Position numbers and translations under genes: made by a program. This document shows, piece by piece, positions 60,001 through 64,000 of a stretch of 64,000 nt of DNA (positions are counted from its first letter, which is position 1; the number at the start of each line of letters is the position of its first letter). The notes under the pieces are model-generated. The model was not told the DNA's origin, ran no database searches, and worked only from the letters and a program-made list of their open reading frames with translations. Source of the stretch: Klebsormidium nitens. Taxonomy: Eukaryota > Streptophyta > Klebsormidiophyceae > Klebsormidiales > Klebsormidiaceae. The stretch lies in contig DF237250.1 of assembly GCA_000708835.1 (NCBI GenBank), positions 1 through 64,000 on the forward strand, in the 5' to 3' direction.

Positions 60001-61311
60001 TTGGTCTTGAACGTTGTGTCAGACCATTTTGATCTTAAAAGCTGAATTTCTGAGATCAAAACGGCCTCAGCCAACGATCTTAAACTGGGCTTTGATTTAT
60101 AGTGATATATCGACGCCGGAGGTTCACAAGTGAATCTGGAATTTGACCATGTGGTGTTTTTTTCGCAGCGGTCGCTTCGATTAAGACGTTCCGTTCCGCA
60201 GGAAGAGCGCTGTCGGAATACAGGCTCTGTTTGATCGCTTTGCGGCGACCGCTTCTCATTCAAAGGTTCCGTTCCGTCCCGTCCAGCGCAGGCGGAAAAG
60301 CTGGCGGAATGCAGGCCAGGTGTGTTCGCATCGCAGCGATCGCTTCGCAATGAAAGCTCCCGTTCCGTTCCGCCTTGTGCAGGCGGAAAAGCTGGCGGAG
60401 TACAAGCCGGAGCTGGACCCCCGCACTCTGGTTGCCAAGCTGCGGTCGGTGCAAGCGACGCAGGAGGGCGCGCTGCGCATGCTGGCAGGAACGCGCCACG
60501 TGGTGCTCTATTATGAGGACGTCGTGGCGGATCCCAGTGTGAGCCGCTGCCAAACATTGCCGCCCCTCGCCAAAAAAGCGCGTTTCAGATTTTTGATATC
60601 AAAGTCACAGCTCATGAGTGCAAGCTGTTCAAAATATTTCGGAAGACTGTGAGGGAGCTTCTAAACATGCTTCAGCGGATACTTCCCAGCTTTACAGCGA
60701 CCTCTGGCTTCTATTGTGCTGAACCACGTGGCACGAGACGTTGCTCTGATTTGACGTTTGGACTATCAGTACCGGAATGATTTTAGATCTTCATCCAGTA
60801 CTACAATCAATGCGCATACTGTTCTCTTCGTGCAATTTCGTTTTTCCCCCGCCGATCTCTCACATGTTGCGGTCCGCTGGTGCGATACTGGAAACAATCA
60901 GAGTATGATAACTCTAAAAAATCTGTCGTGCGCTCAGTTCGACCACGTGCCAGAGACTGGGGCATACGCCCCTCCGTCGTTCGTTGCTGCTCACTACAAA
61001 TCAGAGCCCGTTTTTTGAATTCCCTGGGATCCTCTCTCAATAAAATTTGGGCGGTTACGGTGATTGAAATGTGGTTCGACTTTGGATTGATCAACGCTGA
61101 CGCTATTCCATAATAGACCCGAAGAATTCATCGCTTCCCCTGCCCACAGATGGTGGACCGCGTGCAAGACTTTCTGGGCGTGGCCCCCCGCCCGCTGCGG
61201 AGCAAGCAGGTGCCTATTCACACCCAGGGTTTGGAACACCACGTGGCCAATTGGGACCAGGTCGCGGCCGCGCTCGCGGGCACGCCGTACGAGGCGATGC
61301 TGTACGAGTAG
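57057..61311 (+). CDS. Type II membrane sulfotransferase-like protein
   Basis: Five exons: 57057-57165, 57729-58462, 59014-59196, 60383-60538, 61150-61311. Total 1344 nt with phases closing, 447 residues. The N-terminus has a short basic tail and one hydrophobic segment (CLLLLTWVALAGSLW, about residues 11-25), suggesting a type II Golgi enzyme. Residues 70-190 are an acidic Glu/Gln/Asp-rich stem followed by a Pro-rich hinge. The catalytic fold has the PAPS 5'-phosphosulfate loop ILLSMQRSGSGWFETLLNSH (about 210) and the 3'-phosphate site VVVLFRRNTLRRMVSVAANG (Arg306/307, Ser315), with YEDVVADPS and VQDFLGVAPRPL near the end. It resembles plant P-loop/NodH-like sulfotransferases; the acceptor is unknown. 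The intron before the fourth exon holds decayed copies of that exon's start. Confidence 0.85.
59690..60400 (+). repeat. Decayed copies of the exon 4 start in intron 3 (sulfotransferase)
   Basis: The real exon begins at 60383 after GTTCCGTTCCGCCTTGTGCA. A close copy of acceptor plus exon start (GCAGGCGGAAAAGCTGGCGG) is at about 60287. A worse one (CGTTCCGCAGGAAGAGCGC) is at about 60190. Older ones are at about 59795 (GCTGGCGGAATACAAGCC) and near 59690. The last three lie about 90 bases apart. Confidence 0.85.
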
Positions 61312-64000
61312 CTTGCAAACACGTGGCGAAACTGCAGTTCACCGTTCACCCTTCACCGTTATCGATTAGCCGTCCCTTTGGAACCTACTGTTCGCGGATC
61401 CCAACGACGTTAATGTCACTTGTTCAGGCACCTTTCAGACTCCTTTCGAACTGTCACCTTTAACCGGATAATTTCACTTAGGATGTTATGCCAAGCAGCG
61501 TAGCTCCCTACTACAACCGTATCTTCTGAAGTCCAGTCTTCCAATAAAGCAATTGCGGGCTGCTTGAGGGTGTGAATCCAGGTTGTCAGGCCCTAGGGAA
61601 GAAACACCAAACTAGCTCTGAGGTCCAGATTGGAGTCAGCCACATTGAAACATGTTTTTACTTTTCTTGCCTCAAGCACTGGGTGTTCACGCCCTTGGCC
61701 AGCTCGGCCGGGCTCTAAATTGTGCACCAAAAGTCAAAATGTGTTGAATGTTCGTACGTAAGGAATTTAAGACTGATAAATTGCACGTCATGAAGACGTG
61801 ACGCTCTGCAAGGTTGGCAATTATTTCAATTGGAAAAACATGCCAATTACGGCCTTCAGCTAAGATGGAGGGAAGCCGATCGATGTATCTTTATCGATTA
61901 TTTTCATATCCCAAGCTAGCGCGCATATAGCGTCAAAAGCTGCTCGAGTGTCTTCACATTGATATGGCTCATCAAATGCGTGCAAATCTCTCGGGCTTCA
62001 CCGTTGTGATGAATGATCTTGCAAGTCAAGCGAACCATGAATGATCAATCGCCCCACGTCTCGACTCAGTCAATCTTCGTTCCATACGGCTTATCGTTAA
62101 GTTTCGGCCCCTCCGGCCATCATGGTTGCTTTAAGTTGTTTGAGAGTCTCCCGGAGAATGGGGATTTTGGGTGGAATCTGAAGAATGTTCCGGGCTGCGT
62201 TTCGAATCAAAGATTGCAAAGCTTGAATAAACAAGCACACGTTATCTTGACACCAGGGTGAGTTTTCTTCACGTCAAGATGCTGAATCTCAACAAATCTA
62301 TGCTATGCTTTCGTCTTACGAGTCCCCGGCCATTGCTGTTGAAGCGGAGCCTTGTGGGCTACTTCGAACCGCCGCTTTTTCACCCTTTTCCTGAAGTTAG
62401 CGGCGGCGAAGCGGTACCTTTCTTACCCAAATGACCTGGACAACTGTAAATGTTATTTTCGAGTACTAGGATCAGATCCGAACAGGGCTTCAGCCCTAGC
62501 GAGCATAAATTTATCATACATAGGGCTGCTTTATAATGTGCGGTTCTGATGTGCCTCTCACAACGCAGAAGATTGAACGGCAAGAGGTCTTTCAACCGCA
62601 AGTAAATCATCAAAGCTTGCTAGCTTCGGGGCCTCCTCTTTTGGTAGAGCTTGATCAACTGATGTAACTGCTAACGGTTGCAAACCTACCAGTCGCCCGA
62701 GTTTACTCGGCGTTGCCGTTCTCGTGCCGAGCGCAAACGCCTATATTTCGAAATAAGAGAGACTGGCCCTTCTTGATCACATGACGGACCCGTCACCATC
62801 GAGAGCTCGATCCTAAAAGGGCTGCGGTTGCAGAGAGCGTCAGACTATGTATACCCCACACCGCGACGTTAAGGAATGGGCGCCAGTTATAAGTTGCTAC
62901 GAAGGACATGTCGTCACACAAATAGGGTGGGGACCGGGCGGCTCAATAGTTCAGTTGTTCTATCCTCGATCCTATCGCTTTTAGCTTCGACTTGGTTCAT
63001 CTGTATGTTATGCTTCGGCGCTTTGCACCCCCGTAGACGTAGCACGGTTTGTATTCCAAGAAGGGGAACATGATTGCATCGAACGATGATATAAATACAA
63101 GGGAGCCAGCGGGAGGTGGCTGTTTCTGTAAGCCGCTCTTCCTTCTACGCGCGAAGGTTTTGCAGCCACCTCTTACATGGCTCTTTGCAAAAGTACGGCG
63201 CTTCCTTGAACTCAACGTCTTGGGACAGTCAAGCCTTACAAAGACCGTCAGAGATCTCTTACCTGACAAAAATTGATTCTTCTCGGGAGCATCGCAATTA
63301 CTTAGAGCCTTTTATTAAAGACTGTCTTGTTTAAGAAACAAGACGGGACAGGCTGTCATAGCTGATTCTGTACTTCTTTCAATTAAGAGAACCTCTCTAC
63401 ACCGCAGATATTATACTGAACAGAGTTTCTAGAACGGGTCGTTCGACGCGTTAATGGGCGTTGCACTGACGCTGCTAATGTACTCTAGTGGGCTGACTAC
63501 ATATCAGAACTCTGATTCGCTGGTTTGCCAAATCTGCTCGAATCTACCATTCAAAAAGGGGCGAACGCCGCTCAAACGACAGACGGTCAAAAAACTCTCA
63601 ATCAATTGTCCAGCATTCGGAGGCGAGAAGCAACTATCAACCTGAGCACATCACTTCTTTGAGAGCACAGGTTCAGCGATCTGACAGCATCCGCATTGAC
63701 TGGCCACCAACGGTGCATCGGACACACCTGCCGGAGCTTGCTAGTGCGTCGACGCACGTGGGCGAAGCGCGAGAAGGGCGACTAGTGAGGTGAGTTCCAA
63801 CAACAGGTTGAAAAAGTTCAAAGGGTGTGAGCCATTTGAGAAATGTATTAAATGCCTTGTTGGCAACCAGCAAGTGCATTGCAAAGAGTACTTCGAAGCG
63901 CTACAAAACGTCCGCTAGAAAGGTGCCCCATAACAAGTCACTCGAATCCCTTGTAAAGGCCTAAGCGGCACTGAGGCTCCTCTGTTGTCAACAGACCGCT
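61312..64000. other. Gene-free right end
   Basis: No ORF of plausible content or splice-supported exon was seen in 2.7 kb. Short ORFs at 62013-62261, 62352-62549, 63049-63276 and 63454-63645 have no recognisable motif. It is 3' flank of the sulfotransferase and probably upstream of a gene outside the window. Confidence 0.5.

Overview
The window is eukaryotic nuclear DNA from the green plant lineage, most likely a streptophyte alga of the Klebsormidium type. That placement is an inference. It rests on compact GT-AG introns, plant-type nuclear genes (cluster-II diacylglycerol kinase fold, UPF0114 and COQ10/cyclase-type proteins with transit peptides, TIM21) and an arabinogalactan-like GPI protein. 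I rebuilt nine spliced genes by hand. In eight of them the exon phases close exactly to a whole number of codons.

The left third (0-20.4 kb) is accessory DNA. At 0.4-6.1 kb lies an intronless, virus-like stretch: a PrimPol-SF3 (D5-like) primase-helicase, a tyrosine recombinase on the other strand, and three small ORFs, one Lys-rich and one with a CxxC motif. At 6.7-12.6 kb, on the minus strand, a second and diverged D5-like PrimPol-SF3 gene is broken by introns full of a dispersed repeat. At 14.3-20.4 kb a 13-exon minus-strand gene encodes a PD-(D/E)XK-like nuclease fused to an atypical kinase, the architecture of Crinkler/FunK1-type proteins, with a 2A-like NPGP motif in its own exon. The D5-like gene and the nuclease-kinase gene share a conserved upstream block containing CACGTG, so they may be co-regulated.

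The right two thirds (22-61 kb) are ordinary host genes: a 1400-residue diacylglycerol-kinase-fold protein that has lost the ATP-binding signature (+), a Pro-rich GPI-anchored wall or surface protein (+), a plastid cyclase/START-like protein (-), a cytosolic 5'-nucleotidase III-type HAD phosphatase (+), a UPF0114 membrane protein (-), mitochondrial TIM21 (+) and a type II membrane sulfotransferase (+). From 61.3 kb to the end I see no gene.

One pattern recurs across genes. Introns carry decayed tandem copies of a neighbouring exon edge, seen in the 5'-nucleotidase, TIM21, sulfotransferase, DGK-like and nuclease-kinase genes. No rRNA, tRNA or CRISPR array was recognised.
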